A stretch of 63,638 nt of DNA, taken from positions 1 through 63,638 of the forward strand of contig JAFGLU010000060.1 in assembly GCA_016927865.1 (NCBI GenBank). The letters run 5' to 3'. How positions within the stretch are numbered: position 1 is the stretch's first letter; the number at the start of each line of letters is the position of its first letter. This document shows, piece by piece, positions 1 through 8,601 of this stretch. Below the pieces are notes generated by a model, which saw only the letters and a list, made by a program, of their open reading frames with translations, was not told the DNA's origin and did not search any database. This DNA is from Anaerolineaceae bacterium (GTDB taxonomy: Bacteria > Chloroflexota > Anaerolineae > Anaerolineales > Anaerolineaceae). The position numbers and the translations under genes were made by a program.

Positions 1-967
1 CACCCATGCCGTGGCAGGCCCACACATCCAGCGATTCATCCAGGTTGCGTTTCTGGCGCAGGCGGATGGCGTAGTAGCTGATGGGCGCAGCAATGGCGCC
101 GATGGCGATGGCTGCCAGGGGAGTAACATACCCGGCCGCCGGGGTGATTGCCACCAGTCCCACCACCGCCCCTGTAACGATGCCCAGTACGCTGGGCTTG
201 TTATCCTTCCAGGAAAGGAGCATCCATACGATCCCGGCTGACGCGGCGGAGGTATTAGTGGTGACAAAGGCGTTGACGGCCGTTCCGTTGGCGGCCAGCG
301 CGCTTCCTCCATTGAAGCCAAACCAACCAACCCACAACAAGCCCGCGCCGAGGACGCTGTAAGGGATGTTGTGAGGCTCAAAGGTCCGTGAGCCAAAGCC
401 TTTGCGCGCGCCGATGACCTGCACGAAAGCCAGTGCCGAAAAACCGGCGGTGATATGCACCACGGCCCCCCCTGCGAAATCCAGCGCGCCAAGCTGTCGG
501 AAGATTCCGCCCACGCCCCACACCCAGTGCGCCACCGGGTCATAGACCAGCGTGGCCCACAGCAGGCTGAAGATCAGGAAGGCCTTGAAGCGCACCCGCT
601 CGACAAACGCCCCGGTAATGAGCGCGGGGGTGATGATGGCGAACATCATCTGGAAACCCGCGAATGCCAGGTGGGGGATGGTCGCGGCGTAGTCGGAATT
701 TGGTTCTGAGCCTACTCCCACCAGGCCCAGGTAATTCAACCCACCGATCAGCCCAGCGTTATCCTCGCCAAAAGCCAGGCTGTATCCGTAGAGCACCCAC
801 TGGATGCCGAGCAGACCCATGACGATGAAATTCAAGTTGAGGGTTGATAGAATATTTTTCTTGCGCACCATGCCCCCATAGAAGAAGGCCAATGCGGGAA
901 CCATCATCAGCACCAACGCTGAAGAAACAAGCACCCACGCAGTATCGCCCGAGTTAATCGCTTCCAT
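1..967 (-). CDS. amt: Ammonium transporter Amt, C-terminus cut by window edge
   Basis: Integral membrane channel that conducts ammonium/ammonia into the cell. The reading frame opens at the ATG whose first base is complementary to 967 (start MEAINSGDTAW) behind a GAGGAGAAG ribosome site and runs off the left edge. About 322 of the usual 400-450 residues are visible. Seen: the N-terminal motif FFYGGMVRKKN, the first channel histidine in VVHITAGFSAL, the stretch GWFGFNGGSALAAN, and the second histidine in DVWACHGMG at the very edge. The histidine pair and the GG-rich helices are diagnostic of the Amt/Mep/Rh family. A good promoter lies 50-78 bp upstream. A GlnK/PII partner would be expected downstream, outside the window. 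Confidence 0.95.
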   Translation of the reverse strand, partial: MEAINSGDTAWVLVSSALVLMMVPALAFFYGGMVRKKNILSTLNLNFIVMGLLGIQWVLYGYSLAFGEDNAGLIGGLNYLGLVGVGSEPNSDYAATIPHLAFAGFQMMFAIITPALITGAFVERVRFKAFLIFSLLWATLVYDPVAHWVWGVGGIFRQLGALDFAGGAVVHITAGFSALAFVQVIGARKGFGSRTFEPHNIPYSVLGAGLLWVGWFGFNGGSALAANGTAVNAFVTTNTSAASAGIVWMLLSWKDNKPSVLGIVTGAVVGLVAITPAAGYVTPLAAIAIGAIAAPISYYAIRLRQKRNLDESLDVWACHGMG

Positions 968-1016
968 AGCGTCTCTTCTCCTCACTAAATAATTGTCGGG
1001 TTTCGTATTAGTAAAC

Positions 1017-1045
1017 AGTATAAATAACCGAATTGAGCGATGCAA
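1017..1045 (-). promoter_or_regulatory. Sigma-70-type promoter of amt
   Basis: On the minus strand TTGCAT (1040-1045) and TATACT (1017-1022) are separated by exactly 17 bp. Transcription would start near 1010 and give a leader of about 43 nt before the amt ATG. No nitrogen-type -24/-12 element was noticed. Confidence 0.7.
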
Positions 1046-1140
1046 TTACCCATTTAGGGCATATTCGGCGCTGGCGGGGTGAAACAGTGGGATATTCGGG
1101 CATGGAAAATGTTAAAAAATGGGTTATCCGGTCAGTTTAT

Positions 1141-1197
1141 AACTACTCAGCCAGGGGTAGAAAATACAAGTTCCTTTTACCGCCCTCTCCGCAGAGA
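1141..1197. repeat. Outer-arm-only palindromic element (no long core)
   Basis: Begins AACTACTCAGCCAGGGGTAG and ends CCGCCCTCTCCGCAGAGAATA. The left part nearly matches the element at 26935-26991 (ACTACTCAGCCAGAGGTGG) and the left arms at 17595, 37528 and 58387. It lacks a long perfect core stem. It sits directly before the large palindrome at 1206-1306, so two members of the family appear side by side in this divergent intergenic region. Confidence 0.5.
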
Positions 1198-1205
1198 ATA
1201 AGTAT

Positions 1206-1306
1206 CTATCCGAAAATTATTGGGGGGATTGCGATGTTGAGGTTTTAGTGGGTGCTTCGCACCCACTAAAACCTCAACATCGCTTCTCTTCCGAATTTTT
1301 GGATAG
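1206..1306. repeat. Long nested palindrome A (25-bp core, TTC/GAA loop)
   Basis: The core arms 1231-1255 and 1259-1283 are perfectly complementary over 25 bp with a 3-nt loop TTC, so the complementary strand reads GCGAAGC at the tip. Outside it a second inverted pair, CTATCCGAAAATT (1206-1218) and AATTTTTGGATAG (1294-1306), adds 13 bp with one G-T wobble. It lies between the divergent starts of amt and the patatin gene, where no terminator is needed, and has no U-tract on either side. Confidence 0.9.
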
Positions 1307-1318
1307 GTTTTAAAGATA

Positions 1319-1346
1319 TTGCCCCGGAACTCAGGCTGATTAAATA
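1319..1346 (+). promoter_or_regulatory. Possible promoter of patatin gene
   Basis: TTGCCC (1319-1324) and TAAATA (1341-1346) are spaced 16 bp. This is a moderate match only; it is the best candidate between palindrome A and the start at 1419. Confidence 0.35.
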
Positions 1347-1418
1347 CTTTAATGGTAGAAATTATCCTCAATAAACGTTACAATTTGAGAGAGATATTCA
1401 GCGAATGAGAGGCACATA

Positions 1419-2633
1419 ATGAAATACGACATGGTTTTTGAAGGCGGGGGAGCAAAAGGAATGGTGTTTGTTGGGGCCATGCAGGAATTCGAAAGCCTGG
1501 GCCATACTTATAACCGGCTGCTGGGCACCTCCGCAGGCGCGATCACCGCAGCACTGCTTGCCGTTGGTTACAGCGCCGCGGAAATGCTCGAGGCTCTTGG
1601 CGAGAAAGAAAATGGGCGCTCGGTGTTCAGCTCCTTTATGGGAAAGCCTGGCCCTTTCGATAAAAGGCAGGTACAGGCAAGTGCGACCCTCAAATTCCTC
1701 CACGATGTCGATATTCCGCTCGTCCCTGATTTCATTGAGAGGCAAATCGATCAGGCAATTGTGAAATGGCTCACGGAAGATCCAAAATTAGCCAGTACCT
1801 ATTCCTTTCTAGAGTATGGGGGATTGTACTCGGCGGATCATTTTGTAACCTGGATGAAGAAGCGCCTGGACAGTGGAAATCATCTAGGCAAGCCTCGGCA
1901 TTACAGCGGCATGACTCTTGAGGAGTGCTTCGACGCGACCAGCCGCGATCTATCCCTGGTTGCTTCAGATACAACAGGCCAATCGCTTCTTGTACTCAAT
2001 CACCGTACCGCGCCGCAGCTCCCGCTCGTCTGGGCTGTGCGAATGTCGATGAGCATTCCCCTGTTATGGCAGGAGGTTATCTGGCTGGCGGAGTGGGGCC
2101 AATACCGCGGCCGGGATATGACCGGGCATTCGATCGTGGACGGCGGAATGCTCTCCAACTTCCCAATCGAACTGTTCGTCTCGCAAGATTTGCATGTAAA
2201 AAACCTTATGGGAGCAGACGCGGGCGACGGAGTCCTTGGGATGCTAATCGATGAAACCCTGCCTGTGGAAGGAACCTCGCCATCCCCCAATGCGGAATCT
2301 CCCTCCTTGCTCAACCGCGCGCCGGTCATCCAGCGCGTATCGAACCTGTTAAACACCACCATGAGCGCTCACGATAAAATGGTGAGCGAGAACTTCGAAA
2401 AGTTGGTCGTGCGACTGCCCGCCCGTGGATATGGCACCACAGAGTTTGAAATTAGCGATGAACGCCGGGGCTTACTGGTGAATGCCGGAAGGAAGACGAT
2501 GAGCGCCTATTTCGATAAGCTATCGCTTGCCGGGGGACCGCTTTCCCCTGGGGAAGAAGATACGCCGTTCACCGTGAATAGCCAGGATATTCGCCAGGCT
2601 GACGTCGTTGCCACCAAGATCCTGGACCGCTAG
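1419..2633 (+). CDS. Patatin-like phospholipase
   Basis: A 404-residue cytosolic or membrane-associated serine lipid acyl hydrolase. The patatin signature is complete: oxyanion loop GGGAKG at residues 9-14, nucleophile elbow GTSAG (Ser38) and the catalytic Asp in IVDGGMLSNFP near residue 240, giving the Ser-Asp dyad. No signal peptide or transmembrane helix is seen. The family removes acyl chains from phospholipids; the substrate here is not deducible. The ribosome site is weak (GAGAGG 9 nt before ATG). It stands alone, with the large palindrome A upstream and a sugar transporter downstream. Confidence 0.9.
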   Translation: MKYDMVFEGGGAKGMVFVGAMQEFESLGHTYNRLLGTSAGAITAALLAVGYSAAEMLEALGEKENGRSVFSSFMGKPGPFDKRQVQASATLKFLHDVDIPLVPDFIERQIDQAIVKWLTEDPKLASTYSFLEYGGLYSADHFVTWMKKRLDSGNHLGKPRHYSGMTLEECFDATSRDLSLVASDTTGQSLLVLNHRTAPQLPLVWAVRMSMSIPLLWQEVIWLAEWGQYRGRDMTGHSIVDGGMLSNFPIELFVSQDLHVKNLMGADAGDGVLGMLIDETLPVEGTSPSPNAESPSLLNRAPVIQRVSNLLNTTMSAHDKMVSENFEKLVVRLPARGYGTTEFEISDERRGLLVNAGRKTMSAYFDKLSLAGGPLSPGEEDTPFTVNSQDIRQADVVATKILDR

Positions 2634-2800
2634 CTCGAAGCGCGTTTCGGCTGGGAGCGTACCCGCGCAGCCAAAACGTGGTAGATTCGGGTACTTTCTC
2701 CACCCTCAGAACAGTCCCGTTTTTAATATTTCCTGTAAGATTAAGAGAAAACAGTAAGGTACATCAACCCGCTCAGATCCGTACCAGGAGGCACAACCGC

Positions 2801-4108
2801 ATGGCCGAGTCCCGCATGAAGTCATTCAACTATGCCATTGGCATGTTCGGCACGTCCATCCCGATCAATATGCTCAAAACCTATGCCGCCATCTTCTACG
2901 TGGACGGGCTGGGCCTGACCACCAAGCAACTGGCCTTGATCCTGCTGATCTATACCTTCATCGACGCCATCGACAACCCGGTGTATGGCTTTTTGTCAGA
3001 CCGCACCCGCACGCGCTGGGGCCGCCGCCGCCCCTGGTTGGTCATCGGCACCCCGCTGCTGGTGTTGTGCTTCATCGCCTTCTACAGTCCACCGGATTTC
3101 GCCAGTGGAAATGCGATATTTGCCTACGCCATGTTGTTCTACATCCTGGCGGGTACGCTGGACTCGGTCATCAATGCCAATTATGGCGCGCTGTTCCCCG
3201 AATTATTCCGCACCGATGCCAGCCGGGCGGCCACCAATGCGCTGCGGCAGGCCTTCCAGTTGGTTGCGATGATCATCAGCATCGCCCTGACTCCGGTGGT
3301 GACCGATGCCCTGGGTTACAGCCTCACGGCCATCGTGTACGGCATTTTGGGCGGTTCGGTGATCCTCTACATGGCGCTGACCAGCAAGGAAAAAGGCTTC
3401 CACGAAGACGAGGAGAAACCGCGCCTGTGGGACAGTATTAAGAGCCTGGTATCCAACCGCAAGTTCTGGATTGCCGGTTTTGCCAACGCCTTCTACAGCG
3501 CGGCCATGTCCCTGGTGCTGGCGTCAATGCCTTTCTTTGTCAAATACACGCTGGGGCTTTCCTCGGGGCAATCCACCATGCTCTTCGCGGCGGTGCTGCT
3601 CATCGCCATCGCCTGCGTGGCGGTGTGGGCACGGCTGGTGAAGCGCTTCACACTCATTCCGGTGTGGCGCGCGGCTTTGGTTTCGCTGGCTGTGGCTTAT
3701 GTGCCGTTGTTCTTTGCCAACTCGCTGGTCACGGCTATCATCGGCAGCGCCCTGGTGGGGTTTGGCTTTGCCGGGGTGATCACCACCATGGATTTGATCG
3801 GCGCGAAGATCATGGATGAGGACACTCGCAAGCACAATGTGCGCCGCGAGGGGATCATCTCCAACGCGATGGGCTTCATGAACCGCTTGAACGGTCTGTT
3901 CACCAGCGCGGGTTTCTTCCTGGTCTCGGTGCTTTACGGATTTGAGAGCGGCGACGTTCCTGGTCCGCAGCCCGAAAACGCAGCCCGCTTCTTGCTGACC
4001 GTTTTCCCGGCTTTCCTGCTGGTGATCAGCTTCATTTTCTCCTTCTTCATCGACTTCAAGGACACCGACTCGGCTCAACCGGTGGAACCCGCCCCTGAGC
4101 AAGCGTAA
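2801..4108 (+). CDS. MFS sugar:cation symporter (GPH/MFS_2 family)
   Basis: About 435 residues, twelve predicted helices. The loop motif DRTRTRWGRRRPW between helices 2 and 3 and the opening FNYAIGMFGTSIPIN are typical of the glycoside-pentoside-hexuronide symporters, which move sugars or glycosides with Na+ or H+. The frame is open further upstream (to 2678), but ATG 2801 has a strong CAGGAGG site 9 nt before it and starts MAESRMKSFNYAIG as in homologues, so it is chosen. The next gene starts 2-8 nt after the stop, so the two are probably co-transcribed and the PHP hydrolase may act on the imported or a related compound. Confidence 0.88.
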   Translation: MAESRMKSFNYAIGMFGTSIPINMLKTYAAIFYVDGLGLTTKQLALILLIYTFIDAIDNPVYGFLSDRTRTRWGRRRPWLVIGTPLLVLCFIAFYSPPDFASGNAIFAYAMLFYILAGTLDSVINANYGALFPELFRTDASRAATNALRQAFQLVAMIISIALTPVVTDALGYSLTAIVYGILGGSVILYMALTSKEKGFHEDEEKPRLWDSIKSLVSNRKFWIAGFANAFYSAAMSLVLASMPFFVKYTLGLSSGQSTMLFAAVLLIAIACVAVWARLVKRFTLIPVWRAALVSLAVAYVPLFFANSLVTAIIGSALVGFGFAGVITTMDLIGAKIMDEDTRKHNVRREGIISNAMGFMNRLNGLFTSAGFFLVSVLYGFESGDVPGPQPENAARFLLTVFPAFLLVISFIFSFFIDFKDTDSAQPVEPAPEQA

Positions 4109-4110
4109 GG

Positions 4111-5427
4111 ATGGATATGGAAACGATCTATGATATTGTTCGGTTGATCGAGCCCAAGGAGCAGGGCCTATACCTGACCGTGGGATTCGAGATGCCCGAG
4201 GACAGCGAATCACTCACCCTGCGTTACAGCTACTTGCGCCATGACTCGGGCGACCCAATGCGCCTGGGCGAGCCCTTCACCCCACACGAGGAAGTCAACA
4301 TCGTCGACCTGGGGTTGATTGACCCGTTTGGCAAGCAGGTGGGGGCTTCCGGCTCGGACAAAGAAGAGGTGTTTGTCAGCGAGGCGCAGGCAACGCCCGG
4401 CTATCGCCGCGTGCCGCTGGTGCCTGGGCGCTGGGAGGTTTTGCTGGGGGCCTACAAGGTGCAACCGGAGGGCGTCAAGGTTTCCATCGAGGTGCGCATC
4501 GTTGCCAAGAGCCGGCGGCTGTTGAAAGGCGACCTGCACGCGCACACGCTGGCGTCCGACGGGGTGCACACGGTGGCGGAACTGGCTGTGAAAGCCCAGC
4601 GTCACGGCCTCGATTTTTTGGCCATTACCGATCACAACCAGTTTTCGGTTTTGGATGCGCTGCCGCAAATCCCTGGGCTGACCTTGATTCCCGGCGTGGA
4701 GTGGACGCATTACCGCGGGCACGCCAACTTCCTGGGCGTGGACCAGTCCTACGATGAGCCGTTTGCCGCCAACACGGATGAGGAGATTCGGACGCGCTTC
4801 ATGAGCGCGCATGAGCGCGGGGCATTGATCAGCGTCAACCATCCCTTTGAAGAGGGCTGCGGCTTCCAGTTGGATTTTACCCAACTGCCTTTTGACTGCC
4901 TGGAGGTTTGGAACGGGCCCATGCGCGAGTCGAACCTGCGCGCGGTGGGGCTGTGGCAGAGCCTGCTGGTTCAGGGGCACAAGATCCCGGTCTACGGGGG
5001 CAGCGACTATCACCGTGACACGCCCTTCATTTTCCTGGGCGGGCCGACCACCTGCGTGTATGCCGACTCGGCCGGCCCGAGCGATATCCTGGCTGCGCTG
5101 CGCCGGGGGCACGCCTTCATCACCTTCAACCCCAGCGGGCCGACATTGGAAATGAGCGCGGGCGAGGCGATCATGGGCGATTCGGTGAGCTGGGAGGAGC
5201 AGAAGTGGTTGTGGTTGAAGGTGGACGGGCTGGCCAAGGGCGATGTGGTGCGGCTGGTGACCGGAAGTGGGGCGGAGAACTTGCTAGAGGCCCCCGCGCC
5301 GGGAAAATTCGAGACTGAGTACGAGATGCCTGGGCCGGGCTTTGCCCGCGTGGAGGTGCTGCGCGCCTTCCTGCCCGGCATCCCGCGCTTGCCGGCGCTG
5401 ATTAGCAACCCGATTTATTTTGAGTGA
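4111..5427 (+). CDS. PHP-domain metal-dependent hydrolase, CehA/McbA type
   Basis: Around 436 residues. An N-terminal beta-rich region of about 130 residues precedes the PHP domain: GDLHAHT near residue 142 (HxH metal ligands), TDHNQ near 173, NHPFEEG, and GGSDYHRD near 299. This order matches CehA-like phosphoesterase/carbaryl-hydrolase relatives, which carry several divalent metals; the real substrate is unknown. The start is ambiguous between 4111 and ATG 4117; AAGGA at 4107-4111 is better spaced for 4117. It is coupled to the GPH transporter upstream and ends before a tandem repeat and hairpin. Confidence 0.85.
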   Translation: MDMETIYDIVRLIEPKEQGLYLTVGFEMPEDSESLTLRYSYLRHDSGDPMRLGEPFTPHEEVNIVDLGLIDPFGKQVGASGSDKEEVFVSEAQATPGYRRVPLVPGRWEVLLGAYKVQPEGVKVSIEVRIVAKSRRLLKGDLHAHTLASDGVHTVAELAVKAQRHGLDFLAITDHNQFSVLDALPQIPGLTLIPGVEWTHYRGHANFLGVDQSYDEPFAANTDEEIRTRFMSAHERGALISVNHPFEEGCGFQLDFTQLPFDCLEVWNGPMRESNLRAVGLWQSLLVQGHKIPVYGGSDYHRDTPFIFLGGPTTCVYADSAGPSDILAALRRGHAFITFNPSGPTLEMSAGEAIMGDSVSWEEQKWLWLKVDGLAKGDVVRLVTGSGAENLLEAPAPGKFETEYEMPGPGFARVEVLRAFLPGIPRLPALISNPIYFE

Positions 5428-5434
5428 GAATAAG

Positions 5435-5473
5435 AGATCCCAACAATAGATCCCAACAATAGATCCCAACAAT
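5435..5473. repeat. Three tandem copies of a 13-bp repeat
   Basis: AGATCCCAACAAT is repeated three times without a mismatch (5435-5447, 5448-5460, 5461-5473). The first six bases of a fourth copy (AGATCC) form the foot of the hairpin that follows. It lies between convergent genes. Confidence 0.95.
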
Positions 5474-5507
5474 AGATCCTAAGGGTCTCCGAAGACCCTT
5501 AGGATCT
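5474..5507. terminator. 15-bp hairpin between convergent genes
   Basis: AGATCCTAAGGGTCT (5474-5488) pairs perfectly with 5493-5507 around the loop CCGA. It sits between the stops of the PHP gene (+) and the GNAT gene (-) and could serve both. There is no clear U-run, so the termination role is inferred from position. Confidence 0.6.
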
Positions 5508-5517
5508 GATTATTTAA

Positions 5518-6084
5518 TCAAGGTAAATACGCCTGTATATAGCGCGGGGTGTATTCATCAGCCAGAAGATCCATGAGGATCACATCGTGCTTCTCGGGGC
5601 CGATGATGCGGGCCTGGCGGCGGCGGCCAATTTCCTTGAAGCCCACCTTACGATAAGAGGCAATAGCGCGTTCGTTGAAAGCAAACACGCCCAGCTCGAT
5701 GCTGTTCAGGTTGAGCAGGTAGAAGCCGAACTCCACCAGCAACTGCACGGCCTGAGTACCGTAACCCTTGCCCCAATAGTCTTTTTCTCCGATGAAAATT
5801 CCCAGCATGGCGCTGCGGTTGACCGGGTCGACGTTGAACAACACGCAGCGGCCAATCAACTGGTCGGTAGCCAGATCGAGGATGCCGAAGATATGCATCT
5901 TGGCCTGTAGGGCCCCGCGCAGGTCTTCAGTGAGTTTCTCCTGGCTGGTGGTGTTGTAAGCTTCATCCCCGAGGGGCAGAGTGACGGCGAGATCGTTCTC
6001 CCATTCGGCCATTTTTGCGGCGTCGTCCAGGCTGAGGGGAGAGAGGTAACAGCGGGAACCGACAAGTTTCTTGAAGTGTGTCAT
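5518..6084 (-). CDS. GNAT family N-acetyltransferase (RimJ/RimL-like)
   Basis: 188 residues from ATG 6084 (MTHFKKLVGSRCYLSP). The frame is open upstream, but that part only shadows the neighbouring YbaK gene and is rejected. Seen: the acetyl-CoA pyrophosphate loop DYWGKGYGTQAV, followed by LNSIELGVFAFNERAIASYRK and VGFKEIGRRR, the usual end of the ribosomal-protein or small-molecule acetyltransferase fold. The acceptor is unknown. Last gene of a five-gene minus-strand operon, 7 nt after the YbaK stop. Confidence 0.88.
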   Translation of the reverse strand: MTHFKKLVGSRCYLSPLSLDDAAKMAEWENDLAVTLPLGDEAYNTTSQEKLTEDLRGALQAKMHIFGILDLATDQLIGRCVLFNVDPVNRSAMLGIFIGEKDYWGKGYGTQAVQLLVEFGFYLLNLNSIELGVFAFNERAIASYRKVGFKEIGRRRQARIIGPEKHDVILMDLLADEYTPRYIQAYLP

Positions 6085-6091
6085 GGTTGGT

Positions 6092-6559
6092 TTAACGCAC
6101 GCAAACAGAGGTTGCGCCGGTGATGCGCAGAAGGGTGGAGGGGTCGATGGGGAAGACCGCCTTGGGAGTGCCGGCGGCGGCCCAGATTTCGGCGTATTGG
6201 AGCAAGTCTTCGTCCAGGTAGGTGGGCAAGGGGGTGGCGTGCGCCAGGGGTGGCACGCCGCCGATGGCGTAGCCGGTGGCTTGCTGTACCAGGGTCGCGT
6301 CGGCTTTGCGCAGCGTTCCTCCCAGACGGGCACCCAGCGCGGCTTCATTGACACGGTTGCTGCCGCTGACCAGCACCAGGACCGGTTGGCCTGGCGGGTC
6401 GAGGACAAAGACCAGGGATTTGACAATCTGGCCAACGGTGCTGCCCACGGCCTGGGCGGCTTCAACGGCGGTGCGGGTGCTGTCGGGCATTTCGCGCACT
6501 TGGGCGGCGCAACCGGCGGCTTGCAGGGCTTGTTGAATTTTTTCGGCTTGAGGATGCAT
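6092..6559 (-). CDS. YbaK/EbsC-type aminoacyl-tRNA deacylase
   Basis: 155 residues, whole-length match to the YbaK/ProX editing fold that hydrolyses mischarged aminoacyl-tRNA (Cys- or Ala-tRNA for Pro). Family features visible: the VGQIVKSLVF segment, LVLVSGSNRVNE, and the conserved loop ATGYAIGGVPPLAH, with the GGVPP motif near residue 100. Free-standing, not fused to ProRS. It lies in the operon between EamA and GNAT with gaps of 6-7 nt. Confidence 0.9.
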   Translation of the reverse strand: MHPQAEKIQQALQAAGCAAQVREMPDSTRTAVEAAQAVGSTVGQIVKSLVFVLDPPGQPVLVLVSGSNRVNEAALGARLGGTLRKADATLVQQATGYAIGGVPPLAHATPLPTYLDEDLLQYAEIWAAAGTPKAVFPIDPSTLLRITGATSVCVR

Positions 6560-6565
6560 GAGGAG

Positions 6566-7492
6566 TTACTCCTGTGATAAAGATGCGGAAGCGAGGCGGC
6601 GGTCTTCGATGATTCGCAGCAGAATGACGCTGGCGATGACCAACAGCGCGCCGCCGACCTGGGCCAGGGTGAAGCGCTCGTCCAACAGCAGGTAGGACTG
6701 CGCCGCGGTGAAGGATGGTTCCAGCGAGGCGATCAGGTTAGCTGCCGCCGCGGGTAGGTAGTTGAGGCTGAGGGTATACAGGCCGTACCCACCCAGGGTG
6801 GGGCCGATGGCCAGGAGAAAGAGCAGCCCCCAGCCTTCGGCTGAGTCCTTCAGCCAGAACAAATTCCCGCTCTGCCCGCTGACGATATTATAGCCCAGCA
6901 GGAACAGCGCGGCGAAGCCGAAGGTGTAGCACAGGGCCGTCCAGGAGTTGAGGCCGCGGTTGGAGGCAGATTTGCCCATCAGGCTGTAAGCGGCGAAGGC
7001 CACCCCCGAGAGGATGCCGGTGATGATGCCCAGCGGGTTGAGCCGCCAGACCTGCGGGTCGTGCGCCCCGGCGACAAAGATGCAGCCGATGAAACTGAGG
7101 GCGATGACCCCGGCGCGGGCGCGGTCCAGCTTCTCGCCCAGCAGTCGCCAGGCCAACAGCGCGGTGAAGGCTGGGGAGGAATAGGCCAGCACGGTGGAGA
7201 CGGCGGCCCCGTTGAGGGCGACCGAGAAAGTCCACAGGCTGTTAAAGACCGACAGGATGAAGCCATAGATCAGCAAGAAACGAAGCTGATTGGAGGGCAC
7301 GCGGAATAATCGTCGGGCAAATAACAAAAAGACCAGGGCCATGCTTCCCGAGGCGAACAGATCTCGCCAGAAGGCCAGGATCAGCGGGGGCATGTGATAG
7401 TGGACGGTGAGATAGCGGATGAGGATTCCGGTGGTGGACCAGATGACCGTGCCGACGAGGGCGATGGCGTATCCGCGGGAAAGGCGAGACAT
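6566..7492 (-). CDS. EamA/DMT family transporter
   Basis: 308 residues with ten hydrophobic helices in two repeated five-helix EamA halves (IVWSTTGILIRYL in the first, LGGYGLYTLSLNYLPAAAANLIASLEP in the second). Members export amino acids or metabolites; substrate unknown. ATG 7492 is 5 nt after the stop of the M20 peptidase gene, so it is in the same operon. With a peptidase upstream it could export released amino acids, which is only inference. Confidence 0.88.
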   Translation of the reverse strand: MSRLSRGYAIALVGTVIWSTTGILIRYLTVHYHMPPLILAFWRDLFASGSMALVFLLFARRLFRVPSNQLRFLLIYGFILSVFNSLWTFSVALNGAAVSTVLAYSSPAFTALLAWRLLGEKLDRARAGVIALSFIGCIFVAGAHDPQVWRLNPLGIITGILSGVAFAAYSLMGKSASNRGLNSWTALCYTFGFAALFLLGYNIVSGQSGNLFWLKDSAEGWGLLFLLAIGPTLGGYGLYTLSLNYLPAAAANLIASLEPSFTAAQSYLLLDERFTLAQVGGALLVIASVILLRIIEDRRLASASLSQE

Positions 7493-7497
7493 TGGCG

Positions 7498-8601
7498 CTA
7501 AGCAGCCAGGCGCTCGACGAGATTGACGATTTGCCTGAATCCTTTCTGGAAGGGAGTGGTTTCGATGAATTCATCCACAGTGTGGGCACGCCCTCCGCTG
7601 GTCAAGCCGAGGGTGACGGCTGGATAGCCCAGGCTGAGGGGGATGTTGGCATCGGTAGAGGCGATGTCCAGGCGGGCCGTGACACCCAGCTCGGCCAGGA
7701 CAGCCTGAGCGGAAGCGACCAGCGGGTGGGTAGGAGGAATTTCGCCAGCCGGGCGGCGGCCTACCACTTGCACCTCGATGTCGACGCCTTCAACAACGGA
7801 GGTAAGGCGGCGGTTGACCCTGGCTTTCAGGCGCTCCAGAGCCTTGGCCCCTTCGGAGCGCAGGTCGATTTCCATCCAGGCTTCGGCGGCAATGGTGTTG
7901 ATCGAAGTGCCGCCTTCGACTCGGCCAATGTTGAGTGTGGTGCGCGGCGCTATGGGAACGCGGGTGGAGGCCACTCTGCTGCCCAGGCGCATGAGCTGAT
8001 GGATGGCCGAGGGGCGACCGTAATCGACCCAGGAATGCCCGCCCTGCGCGCGCGCGGTGACTCGCAGCCGCTCCACGCCCAGCCCGCGATGCAAAATGGT
8101 TCCCAGGCCGTGCCCTTCCAGACAGATATATGCTTGGGGGCGGCCCGCAAAGCGCTCGACCACGGCCTGGATGCCGCGCAGGTTGCCCAGCCCTTCTTCG
8201 CAGGTGGTAGCCACCAGCCAGATGTCTCCGGGAAAGCGCAGCGCTTGCGTTTTGAGGAGTTCGGCCAGGCCAAGCACCGCGGCCACGCCCAGCGAGTTGT
8301 CGCCGATGCCGGGGCCGCTGATGCGGTTGCCCTGTCGGTCAAGAGTGAGCGGAACGTCTAATGGGAAGACGGTGTCCAGGTGCGCGCTGATGACCAGCGG
8401 AGCGGCGCTGGCGGTTCCGGGCCAGCAGCCCAACACATTGCCCGCCGAGTCCATGTGCAGGTCGGAGAGGTTGAGCGCGCGAAACTGGTCCATGACCCAG
8501 GCGGCGCGGCGGCTCTCGTCAAAGGTGGGAGCCGCAATTTGCTGGATTCGGCAAGCCGTTTCCAGGATTCGATCGATGAAACGAATGGGGTAGGTGATCA
8601 T
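7498..8601 (-). CDS. M20 family metallopeptidase
   Basis: 367 residues. Di-zinc aminopeptidase/deacetylase fold: ISAHLDTVFP (first metal His/Asp), GPGIGDNSLG (bridging Asp), ATTCEEGLGNLRG (catalytic Glu-Glu), the lid dimerisation domain with GHSWVDYGRPSAIH, and a C-terminal LTSGGRAHTVDEF with the last His ligand. No signal peptide. It resembles the PepT-like or carboxypeptidase-like branch; the exact substrate is unclear. Its start overlaps the stop of the PfkB gene by 4 bp, indicating translational coupling. Confidence 0.88.
   Translation of the reverse strand: MITYPIRFIDRILETACRIQQIAAPTFDESRRAAWVMDQFRALNLSDLHMDSAGNVLGCWPGTASAAPLVISAHLDTVFPLDVPLTLDRQGNRISGPGIGDNSLGVAAVLGLAELLKTQALRFPGDIWLVATTCEEGLGNLRGIQAVVERFAGRPQAYICLEGHGLGTILHRGLGVERLRVTARAQGGHSWVDYGRPSAIHQLMRLGSRVASTRVPIAPRTTLNIGRVEGGTSINTIAAEAWMEIDLRSEGAKALERLKARVNRRLTSVVEGVDIEVQVVGRRPAGEIPPTHPLVASAQAVLAELGVTARLDIASTDANIPLSLGYPAVTLGLTSGGRAHTVDEFIETTPFQKGFRQIVNLVERLAA

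Noticed and set aside
5435..5473. CRISPR-like array
   Set aside because: The 13-bp repeats are contiguous without spacers and no cas genes are present.
6085..6465. N-terminal extension of the GNAT gene
   Set aside because: Pro/Arg/Ser-rich sequence overlapping the YbaK gene in another frame; the real start is ATG 6084.
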